In this document: positions 8,508-16,666 of the stretch, one piece after another
Numbering within the stretch: the stretch's first letter is position 1
How the letters are laid out: each line of letters begins with the position of its first letter
Assembly (NCBI GenBank): GCA_013216195.1
Contig: JABSOQ010000008.1
Coordinates: 1 to 42,927, forward strand
Direction: 5' to 3'
Source: Bdellovibrionales bacterium
GTDB lineage: Bacteria; Bdellovibrionota; Bdellovibrionia; Bdellovibrionales; UBA1609
DNA length: 42,927 bases
Position numbers and translations under genes: made by a program
Notes under the pieces: generated by a model
Seen by the model: the letters and a program-made list of their open reading frames with translations, nothing else
Database searches by the model: none
What the model was told of the DNA's origin: nothing

Positions 8508-9275
8508 TTACTTCGCCAAAGCCGGATCTTCTAGGTTGTTAGCTTTGAACCCCCAAGCTCTCTCATAACACCACCAACATCTGCCACATGGTATCTCAAG
8601 ATTCAGCTCTTCAATTTTGGCAATATCCATATCACAAGACAATGTGTGTGTAGCCAAAGAGTCCAGAATGCCGAACTTCTGATATAAATAAACTATTCCC
8701 TGTTTATCATTCATTGCATGAGGGCTAGCCGAGACGTCTGCGTTATACACTGAAGTTCTCGCATCTCTGGCTAGTTGCCTCGCGTGATCATTTGGAAATT
8801 CTGAGCGAGCTGATTCTGGTGGATTTTTTGTGTTGCCACTGAATTCAAAATCAACCTCTCCATTTCTAAGCATGTCAGATAGCAATCTATCAAAAAATGC
8901 ATCTTTTCTTGGGGGCTTACAGTCTTCTTCTGGCATGACGACTTCTATGCCCTTAGCAATTTTCTCGTAACCTACCAGGCCCGAGACTACCTCAATCACC
9001 TTCCTCGCTGAAGCCAGATTTTTAGCCTTAGTTGGAATCTCAATACTGAAAGGTAAAATTTCGACAGATAGGTTCAACTCTTTAAAGGCTCGTGCGGTCA
9101 GGTAAAGCAAAAGGGCGCTGTCTAAACCACCCGAGACTTGGATCAAAAGCCTCTTCCAGTCTTTATTATAAGGAATGACTGTACGATTGTTTGTATCGGT
9201 TTCGTAGATAAACTCATTGCGAGCGTTTACTTTGCGAGCACCTTGGTTCAAAGTTTCGCGATAAAGTAAATCCAC
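8508..9275 (-). CDS. QueC-like PP-loop ATPase (Q2)
   Basis: Second QueC-like copy, 255 aa. It has VSGGLDSALL near residue 48, FEFSGNTKNPP, MNDKQGIVYLYQKFG, and a C-terminal TLSCD followed by PCGRCWWCYERAWGF, the presumed zinc site. It is more similar to Q1 than to Q3 along its whole length. I choose the GTG at 9275, which has GGAGGGG directly upstream and aligns with the Q1 start; a TTG at 9287 would include that ribosome site in the coding sequence. It lies between A3 and S1 in the minus operon, and a promoter of its own overlaps the stop codon of A3. It is unlikely to be true QueC, since no other queuosine genes are visible. Confidence 0.82.
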   Translation of the reverse strand: MDLLYRETLNQGARKVNARNEFIYETDTNNRTVIPYNKDWKRLLIQVSGGLDSALLLYLTARAFKELNLSVEILPFSIEIPTKAKNLASARKVIEVVSGLVGYEKIAKGIEVVMPEEDCKPPRKDAFFDRLLSDMLRNGEVDFEFSGNTKNPPESARSEFPNDHARQLARDARTSVYNADVSASPHAMNDKQGIVYLYQKFGILDSLATHTLSCDMDIAKIEELNLEIPCGRCWWCYERAWGFKANNLEDPALAK

Positions 9276-9311
9276 AATCCCCTCCAACTCGATACAAATT
9301 AAGACCGTAAA

Positions 9312-9340
9312 AGGTTACGACTCAGTAAAATTTCGGTCAA
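9312..9340 (-). promoter_or_regulatory. Internal promoter before Q2
   Basis: On the minus strand, TTGACC (9335-9340) is followed by 17 bases and TAACCT (9312-9317). The -35 element contains the TGA stop of A3. It matches the promoters of Q1 and Q3 in sequence and spacing. Confidence 0.5.
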
Positions 9341-10578
9341 CAGTCGAGTTCTCTGCGGTCTTGGTATGCAGCATCCTCTGGACCCAACATGTCTAGAAAT
9401 CCAGCGAACTGGGGATAGCTCTTTTCGAAGCTCTGACCACGATAGGAATCTGTTTTATCTAGGTATGATTTTAACCTATAAAGCAAATGTGTGTCGTCCT
9501 TGCTATACATATACGAAATGATGTGCTCCAGACTCTTTTCCAATTTTTTGAAATACCCTCCGTCAATAAAGGGCTGGTACCTCTGGGCAATTTGATCCTT
9601 TAAGACCTTAGGCAAAACAGTTATAGAAAGAAAATCTGGATGAGTGAGATGAGTCGGATTTATAATCTTAGGCTTGAAGTTCGAGTTCTTCACGAACCAC
9701 AAGATTGTTTCAGGCAAATGCCAGGCGTTTAGTACACTCACAGTGGTTCTCAAGATCATATTAAACTTTGGGTTTTCCCCCATTCGTAGAAATTCTTTGG
9801 TAACTTTCTCAGTTGTCTCAAACTTTGAAGGATAGCGAATGTACTCGCTCTCCATTGGGTCGGCACTATCAAAGCTCAATGCGAATTCGATAAGCTTAAA
9901 TCTTTGCCAGAGCTCCTGCCACTCTTGCTTGGGATGAATCGTACAGTTCGTACTGTAGTTCAATAGGATTTCTGAAGCATCTGGCCGCTCTGCTAATTTG
10001 CGAATCAATTGCCAATGCTCTTTAGTAATCAAAGGCTCGCCACCTGTGAACTTGATATGAACGAGATCATCTAGGAAGGGGTCGACATTTGAGATGTCGA
10101 TTCCGGACACCTTTGTTTTGCTGTAGGTCTTTCCAAACAGCTCCTGTTCCTCATCGAACCACTTCCAAGAGTATCGAGAGTCACACATTCTGCAAGCCAG
10201 ATTGCAGGCATTAGAAATTGCCAACTCTAACCACTTTATTCGCGGCCGATCAACGTTAACAAGCTCCTCTATTGGCAGCATCATGTTGTCGTTATAGCGT
10301 TGCCGAAGACTTTTTTTGCCATTGTCTTCCTCTTGGTAACAACGCCTGCATCCAGCGACTCTCTCACCAGCCAACATCTTTTTTCGAATGTCAGACATCC
10401 AGGGTCCATAAAATATTTGATCGAGTCTCGAGTGGTTAAGTGATATCTCCTCTGGGCGCTCATTTTCACTAAACCTGCAGCAAGGCTTAACCCTACCCGT
10501 CGGGTCCATAAACTGATGGTCCCAAGCAAGGGAGCAAAATGAAGCGTTTTGGGTTAACTTATCAAGGTTTTTCTTCAT
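9337..10578 (-). CDS. N-terminal twitch radical SAM protein (A3)
   Basis: The 413-aa product has the N-terminal cysteine domain C15, C33-C34 (KPCCRFSE) and C77-x2-C80 followed by QEEDNGKKSLRQR, then the rSAM motif CNLACRMC at C125/C129/C132 and KFTGGEPLITKE. The C-terminal third is mostly helical (KSLEHIISYMYSKDD) and ends without a SPASM set. Its ATG overlaps the TGA stop of the B12-type rSAM gene by four bases (ATGA), so the two are translationally coupled. The next gene down the operon is Q2. An auxiliary cluster in the N-terminal domain is inferred from its cysteines; the substrate is unknown. Confidence 0.88.
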   Translation of the reverse strand: MKKNLDKLTQNASFCSLAWDHQFMDPTGRVKPCCRFSENERPEEISLNHSRLDQIFYGPWMSDIRKKMLAGERVAGCRRCYQEEDNGKKSLRQRYNDNMMLPIEELVNVDRPRIKWLELAISNACNLACRMCDSRYSWKWFDEEQELFGKTYSKTKVSGIDISNVDPFLDDLVHIKFTGGEPLITKEHWQLIRKLAERPDASEILLNYSTNCTIHPKQEWQELWQRFKLIEFALSFDSADPMESEYIRYPSKFETTEKVTKEFLRMGENPKFNMILRTTVSVLNAWHLPETILWFVKNSNFKPKIINPTHLTHPDFLSITVLPKVLKDQIAQRYQPFIDGGYFKKLEKSLEHIISYMYSKDDTHLLYRLKSYLDKTDSYRGQSFEKSYPQFAGFLDMLGPEDAAYQDRRELDC

Positions 10579-12098
10579 GTTTGCCTATCCATACTGCCGA
10601 AGTTTTCGTTGAAGTGATCGTATATCATTTCAGGATTACTAGTTTCTGTTTTTTGGTAGTTGTCTAGCTCCATCAACAAATGCTCAGTGGCCTTTTCGAC
10701 TATCGGATACCCCAACTCTTTGCATTTGTCTTTTAAACGAAGCCATCTCTTGATTCGGGTAACTCGATTATTGTCTTTGTAAACCCAATTGCCGTGTTCG
10801 TCCCAAGTGATACCCATTTCTTTTTGCCGATTGTAGAGGGGTGAACCTGGTACGATATCCAGAGTCGGGCCCAAAGCCACACTTCGCACTAGGCCTTTTT
10901 CATTTATCCACTGGTATTTATCTAGCAAATCGAGTGTTTTTTGAAACTCCTCCTCAGTCTCTGTTGGATAGCCAACAAGAAGCAGCCAAGCCATCTCAAT
11001 CCCATATTTTGCACAGGCATTGAAAGTGAAATCTAAGGCCTTATCATCAAACATTTTTTTCATGTCATTTCGAACTAACTCAGACCCACTTTCAACCCCT
11101 ATGCTAACAAAAAAACAGCCTGCCTCTTTCATTAGAGCGTAGACTTCATCCTTCATAAAGCGTTCTGGGCGAGCTATAAATTGACCCTGCCATCTCACTG
11201 GCTTCATTTTGCCACGATCTCGGTAATCGATAAGAGTCTGACAAAGCTCTTTGAGTTGCTTTACCGACCCGTTTAAAAGCGAGTCGGTAAAGAGAAACCT
11301 CTTTGAACCGTATCTAGTATTTTGCTCCATCATCTCTTCGGCGATCTTAGCTCCAGATCGGTACCTAAACTTTGGCCACAAGCTTTGCACATCGCAAAAA
11401 TCACACTTTCTCACACAGCCACGAGAGCCAGTGATGTAAACAAACTGAGTGCCTAGCTTTTCAGGGTCTTTGACCCTAGGGTCTGTCCATGTCTGAGGGT
11501 ACCTTGTAAAATCGAAGTCACTGTAATCAGGTATTGGTATTGTGTCGAGATCATCAATCTGCTTAGCCGGAACCCCGTTGATACCATCAGCCTTCAGATT
11601 GCCCTTGAGAACCTCAACTATCGGCAGTTCTCCCTCTCCCACCACATAGGCGTCTACTAAGCCTCTGCTCTTGAACATGGGACTTACCCGATCAGAAAAG
11701 GCTCCACCTGTGACAATTTTGATATTGGGAAGCCGCTCTCGAATAAGTTCGCATAGCTTGATTGTGACCCACTTACTCCGCTGACTGAATACCGTAATAC
11801 CAACCCATCTCGGATTTAGCTCACCAATCTCTTTCACCCAAGTTTCAGCCTCCGCCTTCAGTACATCTGACCAGAATTTCTCAAATTTGTCTTCGTGTCT
11901 GAACGTCAAATCGGTATCAAACCACATGTGCCCATACTTTGGAGAATCAAGGCTATGCCAAAGCTTCAGGTTGAGATCAATGCACTTTGCTTTAAACCCA
12001 TGCTCTTCAACTTGAGCCTTAAGTATTGCTGGTGCAGTAATTGGACTTCTGAGTTCTAATCTTGGGAGCGTTAAAAATATAATATCTAAATCACTCAT
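10575..12098 (-). CDS. B12-binding domain radical SAM protein (D)
   Basis: The 507-aa protein opens with a Rossmann-like cobalamin-binding-type domain of about 200 residues (LDIIFLTLP, VGITVFSQRSKW, IKIVTGGAFS, AYVVGEGELPIVEVL). The rSAM motif CVRKCDFC follows at C228/C232/C235, along with FLFTDSLLNG, then IGVESGSE and LLLVGYPTETEEEF, all typical of class B rSAM enzymes. I see no clear DxHxxG, so cobalamin may bind without a His ligand or may be absent. Class B members often methylate unactivated carbon or rearrange rings. It is the only one of this architecture in the window and lies one base from B1 and four bases into A3 in a tight operon, which suggests a shared substrate pathway. Confidence 0.85.
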   Translation of the reverse strand: MSDLDIIFLTLPRLELRSPITAPAILKAQVEEHGFKAKCIDLNLKLWHSLDSPKYGHMWFDTDLTFRHEDKFEKFWSDVLKAEAETWVKEIGELNPRWVGITVFSQRSKWVTIKLCELIRERLPNIKIVTGGAFSDRVSPMFKSRGLVDAYVVGEGELPIVEVLKGNLKADGINGVPAKQIDDLDTIPIPDYSDFDFTRYPQTWTDPRVKDPEKLGTQFVYITGSRGCVRKCDFCDVQSLWPKFRYRSGAKIAEEMMEQNTRYGSKRFLFTDSLLNGSVKQLKELCQTLIDYRDRGKMKPVRWQGQFIARPERFMKDEVYALMKEAGCFFVSIGVESGSELVRNDMKKMFDDKALDFTFNACAKYGIEMAWLLLVGYPTETEEEFQKTLDLLDKYQWINEKGLVRSVALGPTLDIVPGSPLYNRQKEMGITWDEHGNWVYKDNNRVTRIKRWLRLKDKCKELGYPIVEKATEHLLMELDNYQKTETSNPEMIYDHFNENFGSMDRQT

Positions 12099-12099
12099 G

Positions 12100-13173
12100 T
12101 TAAACTTCTGCCCCCCTCAAAACTTTTACATTTCGATTCTGACCATAGCCAGAACTAAACTCAAACTTTTCACCACAAGTGCGTCCACAAGTATAAATAC
12201 GCTTGAAACGCTCGTCTGGCGATTTCCAGGAGCTCTCGAGATACGAGTTGAAAAATTCGTGCTCTAGCACCTTCCAGCCATGAACCCGTAGACTATTGAA
12301 ATCATGGCCATATAAATCGAGAAAGTGTTTAAAACTCTCGGTCTGAGCGCTCTTCTTTTTGAGGTAAAGAGGGGCGCCTAACCAACAACAAGGCCACAGC
12401 CTCATGTGCATATCGACGAAAACACTATTTCTTTTTTGAGTCTTACATGAAATCTCTGTCTTGTTAACATACTCATCAAATGACCCATAACTCTTAATTA
12501 TGTCGACTCTATCAGACTGGTTTTTATTGGTATCTGTATCTTCTACTTTTTGCTTCTTATTATTTGTTACGGCCTTGTTTCCTTCAGAGGCAAATCTAGC
12601 CGTGTATTTTACATTAAACTCTTCGAAGCCAATTTCATGAGCAATCTCTTCGGCCAATTCAATTTGGTGATAGTTGTGCTTAAATTCAATAAAATCCCAA
12701 CGTGCTCGACCGCCCTCAGAGATAAAGGCTTTTGCATTTTCAATAATTTTTCTAAAAATTGCGCCTTCTCTGTAAATGTGATTCGTATCTTCCAAACCGT
12801 CGATCGAGAACGCAACTTTCAATTTCTTGCCACCTCTTTGCGCGAGTTCAGACCACCACTTTGAGCTGCGCAAAGAGCCGTTAGTAATAATCATTATCGA
12901 CTTTGGGTCGCGGCTAAGGCTGTAGTCGAATGTGTTATCGAAGGTTCGACTCGCTAGTGCATCACCGTAATTGCCGCAATGAAAAAGCCGAAGCTGTCCC
13001 TGCGGAAAGGGCTCTAGCAACACCTTGTAATCTTCTAACGTTAGATCGAGATTTTGATTTTCAGGATACTCTGACCAACCACCAAATGTTCTAGCACACT
13101 GTGAACACTTAAGTTGACAGCGGCTCGTATGATCCAACTGGATCTCTTGTATATCAGCCAGTTTCATGTACAT
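12100..13173 (-). CDS. Radical SAM/SPASM-like protein (B1)
   Basis: The 357-aa product has CQLKCSQC at C19/C23/C26 close to the N-terminus. In place of the usual GGEP it has HCGNYGDALAS. A conserved block follows (ARWDFIEFKHNYHQIE) and then a C-terminal SPASM-like cysteine set: SCKTQ, LWPCCWLG and TCGRTCGEKF. SPASM domains carry auxiliary Fe-S clusters and are common in peptide-modifying and some small-molecule rSAM enzymes. B1 is very close to B2 (14685-15755): both begin with MY, and the last 50 residues are nearly identical. It heads the minus operon B1-D-A3-Q2-S1-H1, only 14 bases from the divergent A4 gene. Confidence 0.87.
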   Translation of the reverse strand: MYMKLADIQEIQLDHTSRCQLKCSQCARTFGGWSEYPENQNLDLTLEDYKVLLEPFPQGQLRLFHCGNYGDALASRTFDNTFDYSLSRDPKSIMIITNGSLRSSKWWSELAQRGGKKLKVAFSIDGLEDTNHIYREGAIFRKIIENAKAFISEGGRARWDFIEFKHNYHQIELAEEIAHEIGFEEFNVKYTARFASEGNKAVTNNKKQKVEDTDTNKNQSDRVDIIKSYGSFDEYVNKTEISCKTQKRNSVFVDMHMRLWPCCWLGAPLYLKKKSAQTESFKHFLDLYGHDFNSLRVHGWKVLEHEFFNSYLESSWKSPDERFKRIYTCGRTCGEKFEFSSGYGQNRNVKVLRGAEV

Positions 13174-13176
13174 AAT
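13147..13176 (+). promoter_or_regulatory. Promoter for A4 within the B1-A4 divergent start region
   Basis: TTGTAT (13147-13152), 18 bases, then CATAAT (13171-13176) on the plus strand. The same AT-rich core reads TATTAT on the minus strand for B1. The A4 ATG is 11 bases after the -10 box, so there is little room for a leader. Confidence 0.35.
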
Positions 13177-13187
13177 ACGAAGCTATC

Positions 13188-14636
13188 ATGCCTGACCTTC
13201 ATTTCAAACAAATAGGCAATCCACAAAGTGAGCCACAATCTCGTACTCCGAATAATGATCGCGATGTGGCCAAGTCATCTGACACATGGTGTCCCATACC
13301 ATGGACAGGGCTTGGCGTTCGCACCGTGGGCGATTTGCGTTACTGCTGCCATTCTCAATCGTCTAAAAGTAGAGGACTGTTAAGATCACAAGACGGCGCC
13401 ATTTTGAATCTTAAAGAGAATAGATTGTCAGATGGAGTTAACGCCGATCTATTAAAAGAAGTTCGAACCGCTATGCTGAAGGGCGAACGTCACTCGGGCT
13501 GCCAGAGATGTTTTAAAGAAGAAGATGCCGGCATTCATAGCCGAAGGCTGTCAGAGCAAGTGACCTGGGAACAGTATTCGATAGAAGACTGCAGCAAAAA
13601 GACGAAGCCAGATGGCTCGATAAGCCTTTCTGACTTTCCTGTAAGGTACTTAGACTTACGCTTTGGCAATAAGTGCAACCTAAAATGCCGCATGTGTGGA
13701 CCTTCAGAAAGTGACAAGTGGTATGACCTAACGCTTAAACTTTGGAATGAGGATGAGTTCAAGGATGGCCATAGAACTCTGAAGATCATCAAAGACGACA
13801 AGGGAAGAGTGGGGTTGAAAGTAGACCCCTACAAATGGCACGAATCTAGTAGCTTCTGGGCAGAGCTTGAGGAGTATTTGCCCCAAATCGAAAGAATTTA
13901 CTTGGCAGGAGGAGAGCCTTTGTTGATTGATGCTCAATTTGAATTTTTGCAGAAGTGCATCGATCTCGGCCACTCAGGTCACATCACCCTCGAGTACAAT
14001 AGCAACCTAACTGCCCTTAATGAACGAATTGTAAAAATTTGGAGCGAATTCAAGAAGGTAGAGGTCGGCATCAGCATTGATGGGATCGGCGAAATCAATA
14101 ACTACATTCGAGCGGGAAGTGACTGGAATAAACTTGAAAAGAACATTGTGGCCCTTGATAGGGCCGCAGGCAACTTTAAGCTCTGGATTGCTTCGACCAT
14201 TCAAATTTACAACCTCTACCACCTGCCTCAATTTATGTGGTGGTCGGTCAGCAATAAGTTTCAGCGAATAAATAGATCAAAAATTGGCCGCGAGTTCTTT
14301 ACCCCGCATCCACTTACTAACCCTGCTTTCCTCGCGATCACCACCTTTCCGCAAAAAAGCAAGTTGAAAATTCGAGAACACTTTGAGCTAGAAAAGCGGA
14401 AGTTCTCTGAGCAGATACTCGAATGTGAGGTTTTTGGATTAGGTGAAGGCTTTCAGCTTGAGAGAGCTCAGGCGAGGTTTCCCAAAGTTTTAGACAACTA
14501 TATCAACATCATGTTCTCTCGAGATACTTCAGATCAAATCGATCGCTTCTGGAAATACACAAATAGACTCGATGAGATTCATGGCACTTCCTTTAGAGAT
14601 GTTGCCCCAGAGACTTATGAGCTTATGAAGCTGTAG
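13188..14636 (+). CDS. N-terminal twitch radical SAM protein (A4)
   Basis: The 482-aa protein has a longer N-terminal tail than other type A members. It then has CPIPW at C35, RYCCHSQ at C53-C54, and C105-x2-C108 followed by KEEDAGIHSRR. The rSAM motif CNLKCRMC is at C163/C167/C170 and GGEPLLID follows. It is closest to the partial A9 gene at the end of the window: both share CPIPW, SRGxLR and RYxDLRFGNKCNL. The ATG is only 14 bases from the divergent B1 start; a GTG at 13266 would remove most of the extra tail but has no ribosome site. It converges on B2, with 48 bases between the stops. The substrate is unknown. Confidence 0.87.
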   Translation: MPDLHFKQIGNPQSEPQSRTPNNDRDVAKSSDTWCPIPWTGLGVRTVGDLRYCCHSQSSKSRGLLRSQDGAILNLKENRLSDGVNADLLKEVRTAMLKGERHSGCQRCFKEEDAGIHSRRLSEQVTWEQYSIEDCSKKTKPDGSISLSDFPVRYLDLRFGNKCNLKCRMCGPSESDKWYDLTLKLWNEDEFKDGHRTLKIIKDDKGRVGLKVDPYKWHESSSFWAELEEYLPQIERIYLAGGEPLLIDAQFEFLQKCIDLGHSGHITLEYNSNLTALNERIVKIWSEFKKVEVGISIDGIGEINNYIRAGSDWNKLEKNIVALDRAAGNFKLWIASTIQIYNLYHLPQFMWWSVSNKFQRINRSKIGREFFTPHPLTNPAFLAITTFPQKSKLKIREHFELEKRKFSEQILECEVFGLGEGFQLERAQARFPKVLDNYINIMFSRDTSDQIDRFWKYTNRLDEIHGTSFRDVAPETYELMKL

Positions 14637-14684
14637 ATACTCTAAGGCTCAGAAATTCCTGCGACTCGTAGTCAGGCCACCAGC

Positions 14685-15755
14685 TTAACAATTGGCTCTC
14701 AAAACCTTAATGTTTCGATTTTTACCGTGGCCAGAGCTAAATTCAAACTTTTCGCCGCATGTCCTGCCGCAGGTGTAGATTCTCTTAAACTTGTCGCTAG
14801 GATCATTCCAAGACTTCTCTAGATACTGAGTAAAAAACTCGTGCTCTAGAACCCTCCATCCGTGAACCCTGAGGTCATTGAAGTCTTTTTCATAAAGCTT
14901 GAGAAAAGACCGAAAGCTCTCTTTTTGCACACTCTCTTGCCTCATATAAAGAGGCACGCCGAACCAACAGCAGGGCCATAGTCTCATGTTCATATCTACA
15001 AACACACTCTTTCTCTCTTGTGTTTTGCAGCTGACACTTGTCTTCTCAGCATATTCGGCAAGCGACCCATAGGTCATCAAAACTTCGTCCCGGTCCTGCT
15101 GGTTTACATTGCTCGACACATCTTCGACGACTTGTCCCTTTTTGTTCACGAAAGACTTGTTGCCAACCGAAGCAAATCGCGCTGTGTATTTGACGTTGAA
15201 CTCATCAAAACCCATGTCTTTTGCTAACTGTTGGGCTTGCTCGATTTGATGATAGTTGTGCTTGAATTCTATGAAATCCCAACGGGCTTTACCGCCCTCA
15301 TCTAAAAATGCTTTTGCATTCGCTAAAAAGCTCTTGAAGTTAGAACCAACTCTGTAAATTGAATTGGTATCCTCAAGACCATCAACAGAGAAAACGACCT
15401 TGAGCCGCCCCTGCCCTCGCTGGGCTAGCTCACGCCACCATGTAGGGCCTCGCAAACAGCCATTAGTCATGATCATAACCTGATTGGGCGAACGACTCAT
15501 TGTGTAGTCAAAAGTTTCGTCAAAGGTGGGGCTAGCTAGGGCATCACCAAAATTGCCACAGTGTAAAATGCGAAAGCTATCTTTTGAAAATGGTTCTAGC
15601 AAAATTTGATAGTCATCTAGGGTGAGATCAAGATTCTTGTTCTCAGGCTGTTCAGACCAGCCTTCAAATGTTCTCGCACACTGAGGGCACTTCAACTGAC
15701 ATCGGCTAGTGTGGTCAATTTGTATTTCGTGAACTTGATCTAACGAGAGATACAT
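14685..15755 (-). CDS. Radical SAM/SPASM-like protein (B2)
   Basis: The 356-aa protein has CQLKCPQC at C19/C23/C26, HCGNFGDALAS where most rSAM enzymes have GGEP, ARWDFIEFKHNYHQIE, and the C-terminal cysteines SCKTQ, LWPCCWFG and TCGRTCGEKF. It is a recent paralogue of B1, with long identical stretches throughout. The ATG is preceded by GGGAAG at good spacing. It follows Q3 after 14 bases on the minus strand, so Q3-B2 is a two-gene operon, mirroring the linkage of Q2 with B1 in the larger operon. The SPASM-like domain suggests auxiliary clusters. Confidence 0.87.
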   Translation of the reverse strand: MYLSLDQVHEIQIDHTSRCQLKCPQCARTFEGWSEQPENKNLDLTLDDYQILLEPFSKDSFRILHCGNFGDALASPTFDETFDYTMSRSPNQVMIMTNGCLRGPTWWRELAQRGQGRLKVVFSVDGLEDTNSIYRVGSNFKSFLANAKAFLDEGGKARWDFIEFKHNYHQIEQAQQLAKDMGFDEFNVKYTARFASVGNKSFVNKKGQVVEDVSSNVNQQDRDEVLMTYGSLAEYAEKTSVSCKTQERKSVFVDMNMRLWPCCWFGVPLYMRQESVQKESFRSFLKLYEKDFNDLRVHGWRVLEHEFFTQYLEKSWNDPSDKFKRIYTCGRTCGEKFEFSSGHGKNRNIKVLRANC

Positions 15756-15769
15756 CGATTTCTTCCCAA

Positions 15770-16528
15770 TTAATTAGCCGGATCCTGCAGTCCATTAGAC
15801 TCAAAACCCCAAGCTCTTTCATAACACCACCAACAGTGGCCACAAGGTACGCTCCAGCCTTTGGCCTTCACTACCTCTTCCTCCATATCGCACGAGAGTG
15901 TGTGGCGGGTGACAGCTTCGAACAAGCCATATTTGTGATGAAGGGAAACAACTGCCTGCTTATCAACTAGCGCGAGAGGGCTAGCTGACTTAAAGCCGTT
16001 GTAAATCGTTGAACGGTCGTCTCTGCCCACTTCTCTACCATCATTATTTGCAAAAGACTCCCTTGTTTCAGCTGGTGGGTTCTTCGTGTTGCCGTTGAAT
16101 TCAAAATCTACTGAAGCTTGCCGCCACGCCTCTTTGATACCTTTTATGAATTCTTGGTTTTTGTGAGGATTTTTACAAAGATGATAAGGTATTACTTTTT
16201 CAATGCCTGGCAAAATGCGGTCATAATCGTTTAGCTTCTCTTTAATACCTGCAATGATTTTTCGAGCGCTATTCAAAGTCTTAGCTTTAGCTTCAACCTC
16301 GAAGCTCAGCGGCTGAATTTTGGTTTCTAGACCCATAGCTGCGTATTCTCTGGCGGTCAAAAAGGCCAACAGTGCACTGTCTAGCCCACCAGAAACCTGG
16401 ATCATCACGGTTTTCCAAGCGGAGTTATAAGGTATCAAAATTGTCTGATTGTTTGCTGCAGTCACAGCAATTTCACCCTCGACATCGAGCTCTATGGTGC
16501 CCCTTTTTATTGTCTCTCGCATCAACAA
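15770..16528 (-). CDS. QueC-like PP-loop ATPase (Q3)
   Basis: Third QueC-like copy, 252 aa and the most divergent. It keeps VSGGLDSALL (PP-loop), FEFNGNTKNPP, VDKQAVVSLHHKYG and the terminal TLSCD with PCGHCWWCYERAWGF, so the presumed ATP and zinc sites are intact. No ATG aligns with the family start. The TTG at 16528 has GGGGG 9 bases upstream and gives MLMRETIK, which aligns with the N-termini of Q1 and Q2. It is co-transcribed with B2 from the promoter at 16561-16589. As with Q1 and Q2, the lack of other queuosine genes argues for a different substrate. Confidence 0.82.
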   Translation of the reverse strand: MLMRETIKRGTIELDVEGEIAVTAANNQTILIPYNSAWKTVMIQVSGGLDSALLAFLTAREYAAMGLETKIQPLSFEVEAKAKTLNSARKIIAGIKEKLNDYDRILPGIEKVIPYHLCKNPHKNQEFIKGIKEAWRQASVDFEFNGNTKNPPAETRESFANNDGREVGRDDRSTIYNGFKSASPLALVDKQAVVSLHHKYGLFEAVTRHTLSCDMEEEVVKAKGWSVPCGHCWWCYERAWGFESNGLQDPAN

Positions 16529-16560
16529 CTCGACTTGCCCCCAGAATCAGTGTGGTTTCA

Positions 16561-16589
16561 AAGTTATAAGCTGAATTTTTAGTAATCAA
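16561..16589 (-). promoter_or_regulatory. Promoter of the Q3-B2 operon
   Basis: On the minus strand, TTGATT (16584-16589), 17 bases, then TAACTT (16561-16566). The arrangement is the same as at Q1 and Q2. The predicted leader is about 25 bases long and contains the GGGGG ribosome site. Confidence 0.48.
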
Positions 16590-16630
16590 GGGCTACACCT
16601 TTAGAAGCCAAATTATCTTGTTCTTTTGCC

Positions 16631-16660
16631 CTGACAAAGACGATTTAAGAGGTCTATATT
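16631..16660 (+). promoter_or_regulatory. Promoter of B3, probably giving a leaderless mRNA
   Basis: CTGACA (16631-16636), 18 bases, then TATATT (16655-16660). The B3 ATG at 16667 is only 6 bases after the -10 box, where transcription should begin, and no ribosome site is present. Confidence 0.5.
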
Positions 16661-16666
16661 TGAAGC

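Noticed and set aside
12550-12864. 104-codon ORF opposite B1
   Set aside because: Antisense shadow of a well-supported rSAM gene; composition reflects the complementary codons.
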